64,000 bases of DNA. It comes from Candidatus Altimarinota bacterium (GTDB taxonomy: Bacteria > Patescibacteriota > Gracilibacteria > UBA1369 > UM-FILTER-53-11). This document shows, piece by piece, positions 1 through 10,929 of the stretch; position 1 is the first letter of the stretch; each line of letters begins with the position of its first letter. Made by a program: the position numbers and the translations under genes. The stretch is from positions 158,280 to 222,279 of the forward strand of contig JAGOUV010000001.1 in NCBI GenBank assembly GCA_018061065.1. Direction: 5' to 3'. Below the pieces are notes generated by a model. That model saw nothing but the letters and a program-made list of their open reading frames with translations, was not told the DNA's origin and made no database searches.

Positions 1-2060
<2,060 letters not shown>

Positions 2061-2090
2061 TTATTACCTATGTAAAGTAGCCTGGCACTT

Positions 2091-2297
2091 ATGATTACGC
2101 TCAAGAAAAACAACGCAAAGGAGTCTAACGAGAAGCTTATCTCTCGCTTTCAAAAGAAAGTACAGGGAAGCCGCATCATCCTCATGGCAAAGTCACGCAA
2201 GTACTTTACTAAGCCAATGAAGAAGCCGATGATCCGTGCTCGCGCTATGAAGCGTGAAGAGTTCCGTTCAGATCGCGAAAAGAAGAAGTATTTATAG
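2091..2297 (+). CDS. rpsU: bS21-like small ribosomal subunit protein
   Basis: A 68-residue, very basic protein with the bS21 pattern: a short N-terminal strand, then helices carrying SRKYFTKPMKKPMIRARAMKREE, which matches the family's RRREFYEKPxxxRKRAxAxxxR block. bS21 sits on the 30S platform near the 16S 3' end and helps initiation in bacteria that have it. Here the 16S 3' end lacks the usual anti-Shine-Dalgarno core, so its role may differ. It starts 30 nt after gyrB. Candidate -10 boxes at 2069-2078 (TATGTA/TAAAGT) predict a leader of 6-10 nt. A terminator follows. The family call rests on pattern only. Confidence 0.75.
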   Translation: MITLKKNNAKESNEKLISRFQKKVQGSRIILMAKSRKYFTKPMKKPMIRARAMKREEFRSDREKKKYL

Positions 2298-2305
2298 AGA
2301 CTTTT

Positions 2306-2342
2306 AAAAGAGCAGCCTCCTATTTGGATGGTGCTCTTTTTT
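2306..2342 (+). terminator. Rho-independent terminator after the bS21 gene
   Basis: A 9-bp stem AAAAGAGCA/TGCTCTTTT with an inner CC/GG extension is followed directly by a T run. It lies between the bS21-like gene and prmC. Confidence 0.85.
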
Positions 2343-2358
2343 CGTAGCTCGTCTGACT

Positions 2359-3186
2359 ATGATTATCCAAGAGGCATTGAATCAAGCGGTATCTTTTGGA
2401 ATTTCACGTATCGAGGCAAAAATTGTCTTGGCTTGGCTGCTTAAGTGCGATGCAGCGTTTTTGATTGCATACCCAGAGTCGCCCCTTTCTGAGGAAATTG
2501 CCCTTAAACTTGAGGCGCATGCTCAGGATATAGCCAGTGGCGTGCCGATCGAACACATCACGGGAATAAAGTGGTTTTATGGTCGGCCTTTTTTTGTTAA
2601 TAAAAATGTTTTGATTCCCCGCCCAGAAACGGAACACATTATAGAAGAGGTGATTGCCCATATAGGGGCTGAAGAAGAGGTGAGTATTTTGGATGTGGGG
2701 ACGGGCTCCGGCTGTATCGCTATCACTTTGAGTTTGGAACTACCGAATGCTCAATGTACTGCAGTGGATATTTCAGAGGCGGCACTGGTGGTAGCGCATG
2801 TAAATGCGGAAAAGTTTAATAGTGGTCAGCGGGTGGAATTTTTGAAAAGCGATCTTTTGGATGAAGTCACTAAAAGAAAATTTGATGTTATTGTGGCGAA
2901 TTTGCCGTATATAGGCAGGGTAGAGGAGCCCGAGCTGGAGGTGAAAGTTCGCGATCACGAGCCAGTGCAAGCCCTTTACGGAGGTCATCATGGCTATGAG
3001 CTGTATGAGCGGTTTCTTGATGAATGTAGTGGATTATTCCATCAACCGCGTGTAATCATGTGTGAAGTCGGTGCCGGTCAGCGTAAGGTAATTACCGAAC
3101 TGATTGAAAAATACTACAAAGCAGCTAGAATCGAATGGACTTCTGATTTGGCGGGTTTAGATCGTGTTGTAAAAATCTATGTTTGA
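2359..3186 (+). CDS. prmC: Peptide chain release factor N5-glutamine methyltransferase
   Basis: Methylates the glutamine of the GGQ motif in release factors. It has an N-terminal helical domain (about residues 1-90, with [18 protein letters not shown]) and a Rossmann SAM domain with [14 protein letters not shown]. The catalytic motif reads NLPY, where the family usually has NPPY. Length 275 aa is normal. It ends in TGA and overlaps prfA, its likely substrate's gene, by 8 nt, so the two are translationally coupled. No Shine-Dalgarno is seen upstream. Confidence 0.93.
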   Translation: MIIQEALNQAVSFGISRIEAKIVLAWLLKCDAAFLIAYPESPLSEEIALKLEAHAQDIASGVPIEHITGIKWFYGRPFFVNKNVLIPRPETEHIIEEVIAHIGAEEEVSILDVGTGSGCIAITLSLELPNAQCTAVDISEAALVVAHVNAEKFNSGQRVEFLKSDLLDEVTKRKFDVIVANLPYIGRVEEPELEVKVRDHEPVQALYGGHHGYELYERFLDECSGLFHQPRVIMCEVGAGQRKVITELIEKYYKAARIEWTSDLAGLDRVVKIYV

Positions 3187-4246
3187 TAAGTTAGAAAAAT
3201 TAGATAAAGAGTATGAGGAACTTTTAGTGAAGCAAAGTGATCCGGCGGTTTTGAGTAATAGAAATGAGGCGCGCACATTGGGAAAACGTAAAAATGAAAT
3301 TGAAGAGGCAGTGCTTTTGTACCGTCAGTTACGCGATCTAAAAAAACAGTTAGACGAGGCGCAAGAACTTGCAGAGAGTAGTGATGCGGAAATGCGTGCT
3401 ATGGCTCAAGAAGAGGTTCAGGAATGTAAGCCAAAAGTGGTTGAGTTGGAAGAAAAGCTGCGTGTGGCACTTTTGCCAAAAGATCCCGATGACGATAAAG
3501 ATTGTATCGTGGAAATTCGTGCGGGTGCCGGTGGTGAAGAAGCCGCACTTTTTGGTGCAGAGTTGAGTCGTATGTACATGCGTTATTCTGAGAGCAATCG
3601 TTGGAAGCTGGAGCTCATGAGTCAGAGCGAGGCCTCTGCCGGTGGAATTAAAGAAATTATTTTTGCCGTGCGTGGGAAAGGTGCTTTTGGAAAACTAAAG
3701 TATGAAAGCGGTGTGCATCGTGTTCAGCGCATCCCTTCTACTGAATCAAAAGGACGTGTTCATACTTCTACCGTGACGGTAGCGGTGTTGCCGGAGGTGG
3801 AGGACATTGATGTCGAAATTAAACAGGAAGATCTTCGAATTGATACGTATCGCTCTGGTGGTGCTGGCGGGCAGAATGTGAATAAAACTGAATCGGCAAT
3901 TCGTATTACACATATGCCGACGGGAATTGTGGTGGCTTGTCAGGATGAGCGTTCGCAGCTACAAAACCGTGAGAAAGCCTATGAAATTTTAAGATCACGT
4001 ATGTATATGCACCAGAAAGAAATGCAGGATAAAGAGCGTCGCAGCGCACGTCTCGCGCAGATCGGAAGTGGCGATCGTAGCGAAAAAATCCGTACGTATA
4101 ATTTCCCGCAGGATCGTGTTACCGATCATCGTATTCACGAAAATTTCAGCAATATTCCCGCTATCATGGAGGGGAAATTAGAGCCGATGTTGGAAAAGCT
4201 AATCGTCGAAGACCAAGCTAGGATGCTTGCGGATGCTCAGGAATAA
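3179..4246 (+). CDS. prfA: Peptide chain release factor 1
   Basis: Recognises UAA and UAG and triggers peptide release on the ribosome. An N-terminal coiled coil is followed by the decoding domain ([15 protein letters not shown], where RF1 carries its PxT anticodon-like motif) and the catalytic loop [17 protein letters not shown] with the GGQ. Length 355 aa is standard for RF1. It overlaps prmC at its start and converges on msrB with a 29-nt 3' overlap. prfB is not in the window. Confidence 0.96.
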   Translation: MFDKLEKLDKEYEELLVKQSDPAVLSNRNEARTLGKRKNEIEEAVLLYRQLRDLKKQLDEAQELAESSDAEMRAMAQEEVQECKPKVVELEEKLRVALLPKDPDDDKDCIVEIRAGAGGEEAALFGAELSRMYMRYSESNRWKLELMSQSEASAGGIKEIIFAVRGKGAFGKLKYESGVHRVQRIPSTESKGRVHTSTVTVAVLPEVEDIDVEIKQEDLRIDTYRSGGAGGQNVNKTESAIRITHMPTGIVVACQDERSQLQNREKAYEILRSRMYMHQKEMQDKERRSARLAQIGSGDRSEKIRTYNFPQDRVTDHRIHENFSNIPAIMEGKLEPMLEKLIVEDQARMLADAQE

Positions 4247-4592
4247 ATTTGATCGAGAGTGAGTTCACACAGTGACGTGTGTTTTTTGGTGTAAACTGCT
4301 CACCCTCAAAAACGTGACCTAAATGTCCTCCACACTGAGCACAGGTAATTTCCGTACGCAGACCGTCTGCATCAACCGTTCGTTTTACTGAATCAGGAAA
4401 AGAGTCATCAAAAGCGGGCCATCCACATCCCGCATCAAATTTTGCTTTGGCTGAGTAGAGGGGATTGTTGCAACGTCGACAGACAAACGTTCCGGGCGTA
4501 AAGGTATTCACATACTCGCCACTGAACGGCATCTCAGTTCCTTTGCCTACAATTACGCGCTCTTCTTCTGGGGTGAGTGGGTTGTATTGCAT
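4218..4592 (-). CDS. msrB: Peptide-methionine (R)-S-oxide reductase
   Basis: Reduces methionine-R-sulfoxide in oxidised proteins. The 124-aa single-domain protein has two CxxC zinc pairs (CRRC and CAQC), the GCGWPAF signature and the catalytic [11 protein letters not shown] block, whose Cys is the nucleophile. No MsrA domain is fused. It starts 3 nt after the upstream lipoprotein gene stops and so probably shares its transcript. Its last 29 nt overlap the end of prfA on the other strand. Confidence 0.94.
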   Translation of the reverse strand: MQYNPLTPEEERVIVGKGTEMPFSGEYVNTFTPGTFVCRRCNNPLYSAKAKFDAGCGWPAFDDSFPDSVKRTVDADGLRTEITCAQCGGHLGHVFEGEQFTPKNTRHCVNSLSIKFIPEHPQAS

Positions 4593-4595
4593 ACT

Positions 4596-5924
4596 CTATT
4601 TAACGTTTATAGGTGAATCTTCTCTGTCGTATTTAGTAACTGTAAAGACGCCCTCGGCATAGGTAAAGGACTTATTAAGTTGGCCTAAGGCTCCTGGTGC
4701 GCCTTGTTTAAACCTACAATTTTCTTTGTAATAATCATTCAGGGGACAGATACTCATATAATTCATATCACCTGGGCCAAAATCCTCGTTCTCTTTGAGA
4801 AATAATTCCCGTAGCTGTGGTTCAGTTTTGGAGTCCTTTATCTTAGCTTTAATTAATGTGCCATTTTCCCATTTCAAAATGTACGAATCGACATAGCCAC
4901 CGCTTCCATCTTGATAGGTACTTATCTCTACTTCTTTTGTTCCATCTTTGTCCAAATCAATTTCCCGATAAAATCTAGGATCTTTCATAATACTAGTTAC
5001 TCCATAATTCTTTCCCACCGTGCCTTCGTCTTGAAAAATTATTTTCCATCCTGGATTAATACCTTCCTCCCATTTGTAAATTTCATAAGCACCATTTTCA
5101 GTGTATTCAAATATCGGAGTTTTTTTAGTGAGCGGTTTTTCAAAGTAAACAACAAACTCATCCTGTCCATCTTCATCAAAATCAAAGGGATGTACTACGG
5201 CATTTTCTTTGCTCGTGATTTCCTCTGTTCTAAGCCGATATTCGTAGCTGTAGCTGCGGTCATATTTTTCGCTTTCAGTTGCGATTTTATGGGGGAGTGA
5301 GATGGTCAGCTCATCATTATTCCAGTTCATTTTTTTCTTATCAATAGTACACAGTCCCATGCCCTCCGTATCACACGTAAGTACGCTCGTCTTTTTTTCT
5401 AAGGTCGCCACTTTTTTCTCCTCATCACTCGTAAAATCAAACATCCATATTGTCTCGGGAGTCAAAATATTTTCTTCACGTACAAATGCTGCCTTGGTTC
5501 CGTCAGGTGAGAGTAGTGTATTGGAATCAATCACGCCCTTTTTATGAAAGAGATACGACTCACCCGTATATTGAAATGCAGCAACGAGTATTTTTCCCGT
5601 TTCATTATTTACGATCAGTGCATATTTTGAAAGCAATATACATCCCTCACATCCAGCGAGCTCAGTAAAGTAGATGCGTGTTTCTTTTTGTTCTGTGATC
5701 GTGGTAAATACTCTGTGCTCTTCTGCCATTGCTCGACTACCAAGTAGAGTGCCCACGGTTTCCTCGCTTATTTTTTGGTCATTAAGCCAGAGATAATCAT
5801 TTTCTATATAATAACCAGCTGGTTGTATAGGTGTCGCAACGGGTATAACTGGGCTTCCACATGCTTGAAACAATAGAAGCAGACTCAACAGAGGCAGTAA
5901 CAGGGGGGATTTATAAATTTTCAT
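4596..5924 (-). CDS. Putative secreted lipoprotein with DxDxDG calcium-type motifs
   Basis: Residues 1-22 form a lipoprotein signal peptide with a lipobox (LLFQAC, lipidated Cys at about 22), so it should be anchored outside the membrane. The remaining 420 residues are unrecognised but include two EF-hand/FG-GAP-like loops, DFDEDGQDE and DLDKDGTKE, that could bind calcium. It is divergent from the 505-aa gene at 5962, and both use an overlapping -10 box. The start ATG 5924 is supported by a minus-strand -10 (TATTAT, 5939-5934), predicting a 3-nt leader. Function unknown. Confidence 0.8.
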   Translation of the reverse strand: MKIYKSPLLLPLLSLLLLFQACGSPVIPVATPIQPAGYYIENDYLWLNDQKISEETVGTLLGSRAMAEEHRVFTTITEQKETRIYFTELAGCEGCILLSKYALIVNNETGKILVAAFQYTGESYLFHKKGVIDSNTLLSPDGTKAAFVREENILTPETIWMFDFTSDEEKKVATLEKKTSVLTCDTEGMGLCTIDKKKMNWNNDELTISLPHKIATESEKYDRSYSYEYRLRTEEITSKENAVVHPFDFDEDGQDEFVVYFEKPLTKKTPIFEYTENGAYEIYKWEEGINPGWKIIFQDEGTVGKNYGVTSIMKDPRFYREIDLDKDGTKEVEISTYQDGSGGYVDSYILKWENGTLIKAKIKDSKTEPQLRELFLKENEDFGPGDMNYMSICPLNDYYKENCRFKQGAPGALGQLNKSFTYAEGVFTVTKYDREDSPINVK

Positions 5925-5926
5925 AT

Positions 5927-5945
5927 TTATGGTATAATACAGAGA
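5927..5945. promoter_or_regulatory. Divergent promoter with one shared TATAATA box
   Basis: TATAAT on the plus strand (5933-5938) and TATTAT on the minus strand (5939-5934) occupy the same 7 bp. Predicted starts are about 5945 (+) and 5927 (-), serving the genes at 5962 and 5924. The overlap follows from the symmetry of the -10 sequence. Confidence 0.6.
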
Positions 5946-5961
5946 AACATAAATTAAATAT

Positions 5962-7479
5962 ATGGCAGGACCAGGACCACGTTATAATGATGCAGCCGAT
6001 GAACTGGGTGAGCAAATGGATGCCCCGGTAGATATTTCTAAAGCTTTATTGGAGAAAGAATTGGGAATAACGATTGATGGATCAACTGAGGTGTATATAT
6101 GTGGAGACTTTGATGTTACTGATCCCAAAGACAAAACACAGGTAGCGGACTCTTGGAAAAAAGGACACAAAATGGACTTCGATCCGGGAACGGGCAATTT
6201 GGGCGTGGATATTCCAAAGCTCGATGTTAACCGTAAGTACGCTTTTAAATATAAGGTAGTGATTAATCCTAGTACCCCTGCAGAAGAGACTTACTGGTGG
6301 CCAAAAGGTGATGCTAAGACAAACAGAGTGCTCGATGTCGCAAAAATTAAAAGACAGTTGGATAAAAAGCGTGAGCCGGATTTGAAGTTAGTAAAAGAGA
6401 ATCAGGAAGCAGTGGGAAGTAAGTTATTAGCCGTATTAAGATCAGGAAAATCAGCCGACCGTGTGAAGGGAATTGGCGCGGTTATGGAGAGCTTTGATCG
6501 ACAGTTATCGAAGTTTGATCAAGGTGAACGTGAGAAGATTGCGATGGGAATGTTGAAGAAATTTTTTGCAGGAGCTAAGGATGTTCCCGTGCAGATTCGT
6601 GACCAGGTCACCTTGGATGATCCACAGACATTTGATGAATTAAAGACATCGTTGGAAAAGGGAGATAAAGAATTTCAGCGAGAGGTTATGTTGACCCTGC
6701 GTGCAGATCCTGCCGCTCGTGAGGCACTTGGTATGGAAGATGGCGAGGAAGATATTTCTGATCATGCAGGCAAAGCAGCGTTTGAGCGCATTGTCAGTGG
6801 ATATACGATGCGCAATACAATTGGATTCGCGGGACTTGCGATTGAACGTAGTAAAAATCGTCAGGTAAAGCCGACCGATGCGCCCGAGCCCGCTGGGCTT
6901 GCGGCTGATTTGGATAGGCAGCGCGATACGCTCCTTGAAGAGGTAGAAAAGCGTTTCGGAGGAAGCGGCAAGAAAAAAGGACTCTTGGGAAAAATGCCTG
7001 CTGATAAGAAAAAGGCGGCGATTGATCGTTTGCTTGATGTTGCATTGGTGGGTGGTGCTCTTGCCGGAGGAATCGTGCCTGCTGGTGCGGTCTGGCTCGG
7101 AAAAGGAATATTCGAGGGTGCTACCGGCACACGTTTAAGTGAGATTATTGCCGCTAAGACGTCTGATCATAAAGATGAGGAAATGAAAGCCGTGTGGAAA
7201 AAAGCAGGTAAAAATAACATCGCGACAAAATGGTGGGGAACAAAGGAGACTTTGGGAGATCTTACAATGAAAGGAGTCAAAAGGTCAGTGCCCCTTCTTG
7301 GAAAAAAACTTGCAGAGGGTAAAAAAGGACACGGAGCAAAGGCTGCAAACGATGATGTCGAGCATGGAAGTCATGCTGATCATGAGGCAAAGGCTCAGCG
7401 CGCCATCGATGCTGCATGTAAGAAAGTTGTTCTGGAGGGTAACCGCAACACGACCAAAGAATTTAAATTTTCTGCTTAA
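5962..7479 (+). CDS. Unrecognised protein with an N-terminal CBM48/E-set-like domain
   Basis: A 505-residue protein of unknown function. Residues about 35-125 look like a glycogen-binding/E-set fold: STEVYICGDFD..., then DVNRKYAFKYKVV and a WWPKGDAKTNRVLDV ending, the pattern seen in CBM48 and AMPK-beta domains. The middle is charged and helical. A hydrophobic Gly/Ala segment (LLDVALVGGALAGGIVPAGA) near residue 360 may touch membrane. The C-terminus is Lys/His-rich. No signal peptide. It uses the shared divergent promoter with a predicted 17-nt leader. The domain call is from pattern only. Confidence 0.65.
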   Translation: MAGPGPRYNDAADELGEQMDAPVDISKALLEKELGITIDGSTEVYICGDFDVTDPKDKTQVADSWKKGHKMDFDPGTGNLGVDIPKLDVNRKYAFKYKVVINPSTPAEETYWWPKGDAKTNRVLDVAKIKRQLDKKREPDLKLVKENQEAVGSKLLAVLRSGKSADRVKGIGAVMESFDRQLSKFDQGEREKIAMGMLKKFFAGAKDVPVQIRDQVTLDDPQTFDELKTSLEKGDKEFQREVMLTLRADPAAREALGMEDGEEDISDHAGKAAFERIVSGYTMRNTIGFAGLAIERSKNRQVKPTDAPEPAGLAADLDRQRDTLLEEVEKRFGGSGKKKGLLGKMPADKKKAAIDRLLDVALVGGALAGGIVPAGAVWLGKGIFEGATGTRLSEIIAAKTSDHKDEEMKAVWKKAGKNNIATKWWGTKETLGDLTMKGVKRSVPLLGKKLAEGKKGHGAKAANDDVEHGSHADHEAKAQRAIDAACKKVVLEGNRNTTKEFKFSA

Positions 7480-7490
7480 TTATTTGTTTT

Positions 7491-7724
7491 ATGGACGAGC
7501 TTCTCAACAATCAACTCAATCAAGATATTATTTTGATGCTTGCGCTCTCTCAGTTTATGGCACAGGCAGAAAAGCGTGCGTGGGTCGAGTTACTTGAAGA
7601 TATGACGGACGAAGAAAAGAATATCCTTAAAAATAATTTACAGCAGGCACTTGATAATGAATTGGTTTTTGAGAAAGGTGTCGCGGAGAATTTTGTTGAA
7701 GAACTTGCTAGTCTGCCAGTATAA
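7491..7724 (+). CDS. Small helical acidic protein of unknown function
   Basis: A 77-residue, Leu/Glu-rich, all-helical protein (MDELLNNQLNQDIILMLALS...) with no recognised motif. It begins 11 nt after the 505-aa gene, probably in one transcript, and its last 17 nt overlap the 3' end of nadB on the other strand. Small two- or three-helix proteins of this type are common next to hypothetical genes in candidate-phyla genomes, but I cannot name the family with certainty. Confidence 0.65.
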   Translation: MDELLNNQLNQDIILMLALSQFMAQAEKRAWVELLEDMTDEEKNILKNNLQQALDNELVFEKGVAENFVEELASLPV

Positions 7725-9201
7725 AGTGACAACCAAGACTCGTTTTACGTTGTAAGGCTGCTTTTGTGATGGTTTGTGCTGTCATGAGAAGATTAAGTAA
7801 TTCTCGCACCGTCGGATTGAATTGTGGCAATGTACTGACGCTTTTCTGCAGTGTTTCAATTTTCTGTAGTGCATTTTTTAATTCATGTGGACGACGAACA
7901 ATACCGACCTCTTGCCACATTGTTTTCTTTAGCTGGGTTCTGATACGCGTGCATTGTGATACCTGTTTTTTTGAGAGGGGAGTGAAGCGCGGAATGGTGA
8001 TACCCAGAAGTTTCTTTTTTGTCGCGTGCGAACGTGTGGTGATTTTTTCTACAATGCGATTTGAAAATACGAGTGCTTCCAATAGTGAGTTACTCGCCAG
8101 ACGATTAGCACCTTGTACGCCGGTGTAGGCAACTTCTCCATAAGCAAAAAGGTTTTTTACTTTTGTCTGACCATATAAATCAACTTTTACTCCGCCACAC
8201 ATATAGTGCGCTGCGGGTGTAATGGGAATCAGATCTTTTCCGAAATGATATCCATAGTGAAGAAGTTTTGATGAAATCTGAGGAAAGCGTGTCGCCAATT
8301 CTTTTTCTCCGTGATGGCGCATGTCCAAATACATAGGTCCCTTTTTAAGTTCATTGAAAATCGACTGACTCACAATGTCTCGTGGTGCGAGCTCTAGTCG
8401 CTTATCATAGCGGTGCATAAAACGCTCTCCTTTTGCATCACAGAGATATGCACCCTCCCCACGAACAGCTTCTGAAATTAAAAAACGTGGTTTGCCTTTA
8501 AAATAAAATGCAGTCGGGTGAAACTGTACGAATTCCATGTCATATAACTGTGCACCTGCGCGCTGTGCCATAGCATACCCGTCGCCTGTAGAAATAACTG
8601 GGTTTGTCGTGTGAGAATAGGTCTGCCCAGCACCGCCAGTTGCTAAAATAACCGCCTCGGCCTGCATGACATGGTAGCGTCCTTCTGCAAAAATAATAAC
8701 TCCCTTACATACATTTTTTTCGACGAGTAACTCGTGGGCAAAGGTGTGTTCAAACAAGCTTATATTTTTATGGTTTCTGACCTGGTGCACCAGTACGCTT
8801 TCAATTGCCTTGCCCGTATAGTCTGAGACAAAAGCAATTCTGCGCGCGCGATGCCCCCCTTCACGCGTCAGTAATAATGCACCATCATGTGTCGCAAACG
8901 GCACGCCTAACTCAGCGAGTCGTTCTACTGCTTCTTTACTGTGGGCAACCATATAGTGCACTGCACTTTTTTTATTGTGATAACTTCCTGCAATTAACGT
9001 ATCTTCTACGTGTGCTTCCACCGTGTCGCTTTCTGCTAAAACTGCCGCAATTCCTCCCTGTGCATAGTTAGTTGCCGTAGTCGCCAGTTTTTTCTTTGTG
9101 ATAATTGCCACATGCGCTCCTCTATCTGCCAGGCGCAAGGCGCTATTGAGTCCTGCTATTCCTGATCCTATAACCACCGCATCGTAATGGTTTTTGTACA
9201 T
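7708..9201 (-). CDS. nadB: L-aspartate oxidase
   Basis: Flavoenzyme that oxidises L-aspartate to iminoaspartate, the first step of de novo NAD synthesis with NadA. It shows the FAD-binding GSGIAGLNSALRLADRG dinucleotide fold, the NYAQGGIAAV segment, the family signature REGGHRARRI, and the succinate dehydrogenase-like capping domain. 497 aa is typical. It starts 3 nt after the aroA-aroK stop, so it is the last gene of the attenuated aro operon, an unusual place for NAD synthesis. nadA and nadC are not in the window. Confidence 0.95.
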   Translation of the reverse strand: MYKNHYDAVVIGSGIAGLNSALRLADRGAHVAIITKKKLATTATNYAQGGIAAVLAESDTVEAHVEDTLIAGSYHNKKSAVHYMVAHSKEAVERLAELGVPFATHDGALLLTREGGHRARRIAFVSDYTGKAIESVLVHQVRNHKNISLFEHTFAHELLVEKNVCKGVIIFAEGRYHVMQAEAVILATGGAGQTYSHTTNPVISTGDGYAMAQRAGAQLYDMEFVQFHPTAFYFKGKPRFLISEAVRGEGAYLCDAKGERFMHRYDKRLELAPRDIVSQSIFNELKKGPMYLDMRHHGEKELATRFPQISSKLLHYGYHFGKDLIPITPAAHYMCGGVKVDLYGQTKVKNLFAYGEVAYTGVQGANRLASNSLLEALVFSNRIVEKITTRSHATKKKLLGITIPRFTPLSKKQVSQCTRIRTQLKKTMWQEVGIVRRPHELKNALQKIETLQKSVSTLPQFNPTVRELLNLLMTAQTITKAALQRKTSLGCHFILAD

Positions 9202-9204
9202 GGG

Positions 9205-10929
9205 TTACAGTATACCCCAGTTTTGTGTAATCGCTATTAAACTACGCATTTTTCTGCCCATTTGCTTGTCTGAAACCGGTAAACGCGCATCAGCTGTCTG
9301 TTCATAATAAGGGAGACGTTGCTTGAAAATAGCGGGCAACTCGTTGATTACATTTTGATGTTGAGTAAGTGAAGGTCGCTCGGTGTCTTTTTGTAGACGT
9401 TTTTTTAGAATATCGATTGTGCAATGAAGGAAGATAATCCGTCCATTTTTCTTTAACTCGCTCACATTGCGTTCATCCATTATGACGCCGCCGCCTGTTG
9501 AGATCACAGCATTTTTTTTGTAACTTAGTTTTCTCACCACACTTCGTTCAATTGCTCGGAATGCAGGCCACCCTTTTTCACGCACAAAGTCCGCAATCGG
9601 TTGTTTAATTTTTTTGCAAATTTCTTCGTCGGTATCAATAAAAGTCCGTTTCAGTTTTTTGGCGAGTCGTTTTCCTAGAAAAGATTTTCCGCTTCCACGC
9701 ATTCCCGTAAGAACAATATTTTGCTCTGCAATTTTACAACGTACTTTTCCTAAATCTTTCCAGAACTGCGGGTACGTTTTAGAAACACATTCCGGATTCA
9801 TAATAGTTATATGGGGAAGGATTGTTTGAATCATGCCAAAACACATAGCAATACGGTGATCGTTGTACGTCTGTATTTTTGCCTTTTTAAAGCCACTTTT
9901 TTGGCCTATCACGGTAATGCCATCCGGGTGTTCTTTAATTTTCACTCCGATTTTTGTTAGCTCTGTTGCAAGAGCATGAAGACGATCGGATTCTTTTACG
10001 CGCAAATTATGCAGACCAATAAATTTCCATTCGCCTGGAATCAGCGCACTCAAAACAATAAGTGTCATTGCTCCATCGGGAAAATCACGCGCATCAATTG
10101 TCAGTTTCTTTTCTTTAGAAGAACATATTTTTTGCGCCCATATTTTTACTGCACTATCCGGCTGAAGCGTATTGTTTGAAACATTGGTAATCTCGAGTGA
10201 GTATCCTGTCAGTGCACTGAGTCCCCAGAAGTAGGTAGCCGCTGAAGCATCGCCCTCAATATATATATCGTTAGTATGGTAGCCATTTGTGGTTACGGCA
10301 AATGAGGTATAACCCGTGCGTTTTACTTGCGCGCCACACTGCTTCATGAGTTCAATAGTCATGTCGATATATGGCTTAGAAACAAGTTTACCGCGCACCT
10401 TAATGGTGATTGTTTTTTTGCTCGCACCTGCAGACATAAGTAACGCCGAGAGATACTGACTGCTCGTTTCACCGCGCACACTCGAATTCGTTTTAGTGAA
10501 TGGCCCATGGACACGCAGTGGCACGTATCCTTCTTTTTTTTGATAAGTAATAGTCGCGCCGAGATTACGCAGTGCATCTACCAAATCACCTATTGGACGC
10601 TCTCTCATGCGCGCATCACCATCAATGACATATTCATTTTTTTGGCTCGCCAGAAGTGCAGTTAAAAATCTCACCGTAGTTCCCGAGTTTCCACAAAAGA
10701 GTGCGTTTTTAGTTTGATTGTACTGCTGTGGCGATACGACCGTGAGTGTGTTCTTTTTTTTAATTATCTTTACACCTAATTCTTTTAGGGCTTTCTGCAT
10801 TACCTTCGTGTCGTCGCTTTCGAGCCCGTTATGAATAATTGTTTTTCCTGGAGTTGCAGCAGCAATGAGAAGCGCTCGATTTGTCATGCTTTTTGAGCCC
10901 GGTACGGTAAAGGTATTAAGCAATGACAT
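9205..10929 (-). CDS. aroA-aroK: Fused EPSP synthase / shikimate kinase
   Basis: One 574-aa protein with two shikimate-pathway enzymes. Residues 1 to about 405 are EPSP synthase (VPGSKSMTNRALLIAAA, GNSGTTVRFLTALLA, DGDARMRERPIGDLVDAL, DARDFPDGAMTLIVLSALIP, YNDHRIAMCFG). Residues about 408-574 are shikimate kinase, with the P-loop GMRGSGKS, the DTDEEI acidic pair and STGGGVIMDE. The kinase forms shikimate-3-phosphate and EPSP synthase uses it, so the fusion joins consecutive steps. It overlaps aroB by 14 nt and precedes nadB by 3 nt. No frameshift is visible. Confidence 0.94.
   Translation of the reverse strand: MSLLNTFTVPGSKSMTNRALLIAAATPGKTIIHNGLESDDTKVMQKALKELGVKIIKKKNTLTVVSPQQYNQTKNALFCGNSGTTVRFLTALLASQKNEYVIDGDARMRERPIGDLVDALRNLGATITYQKKEGYVPLRVHGPFTKTNSSVRGETSSQYLSALLMSAGASKKTITIKVRGKLVSKPYIDMTIELMKQCGAQVKRTGYTSFAVTTNGYHTNDIYIEGDASAATYFWGLSALTGYSLEITNVSNNTLQPDSAVKIWAQKICSSKEKKLTIDARDFPDGAMTLIVLSALIPGEWKFIGLHNLRVKESDRLHALATELTKIGVKIKEHPDGITVIGQKSGFKKAKIQTYNDHRIAMCFGMIQTILPHITIMNPECVSKTYPQFWKDLGKVRCKIAEQNIVLTGMRGSGKSFLGKRLAKKLKRTFIDTDEEICKKIKQPIADFVREKGWPAFRAIERSVVRKLSYKKNAVISTGGGVIMDERNVSELKKNGRIIFLHCTIDILKKRLQKDTERPSLTQHQNVINELPAIFKQRLPYYEQTADARLPVSDKQMGRKMRSLIAITQNWGIL

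Noticed and set aside
3184..3186. UGA recoded as glycine
   Set aside because: UGA ends prmC, the aro leader peptide, the 82-aa membrane protein and others at sensible places, and I saw no family motif interrupted by UGA.
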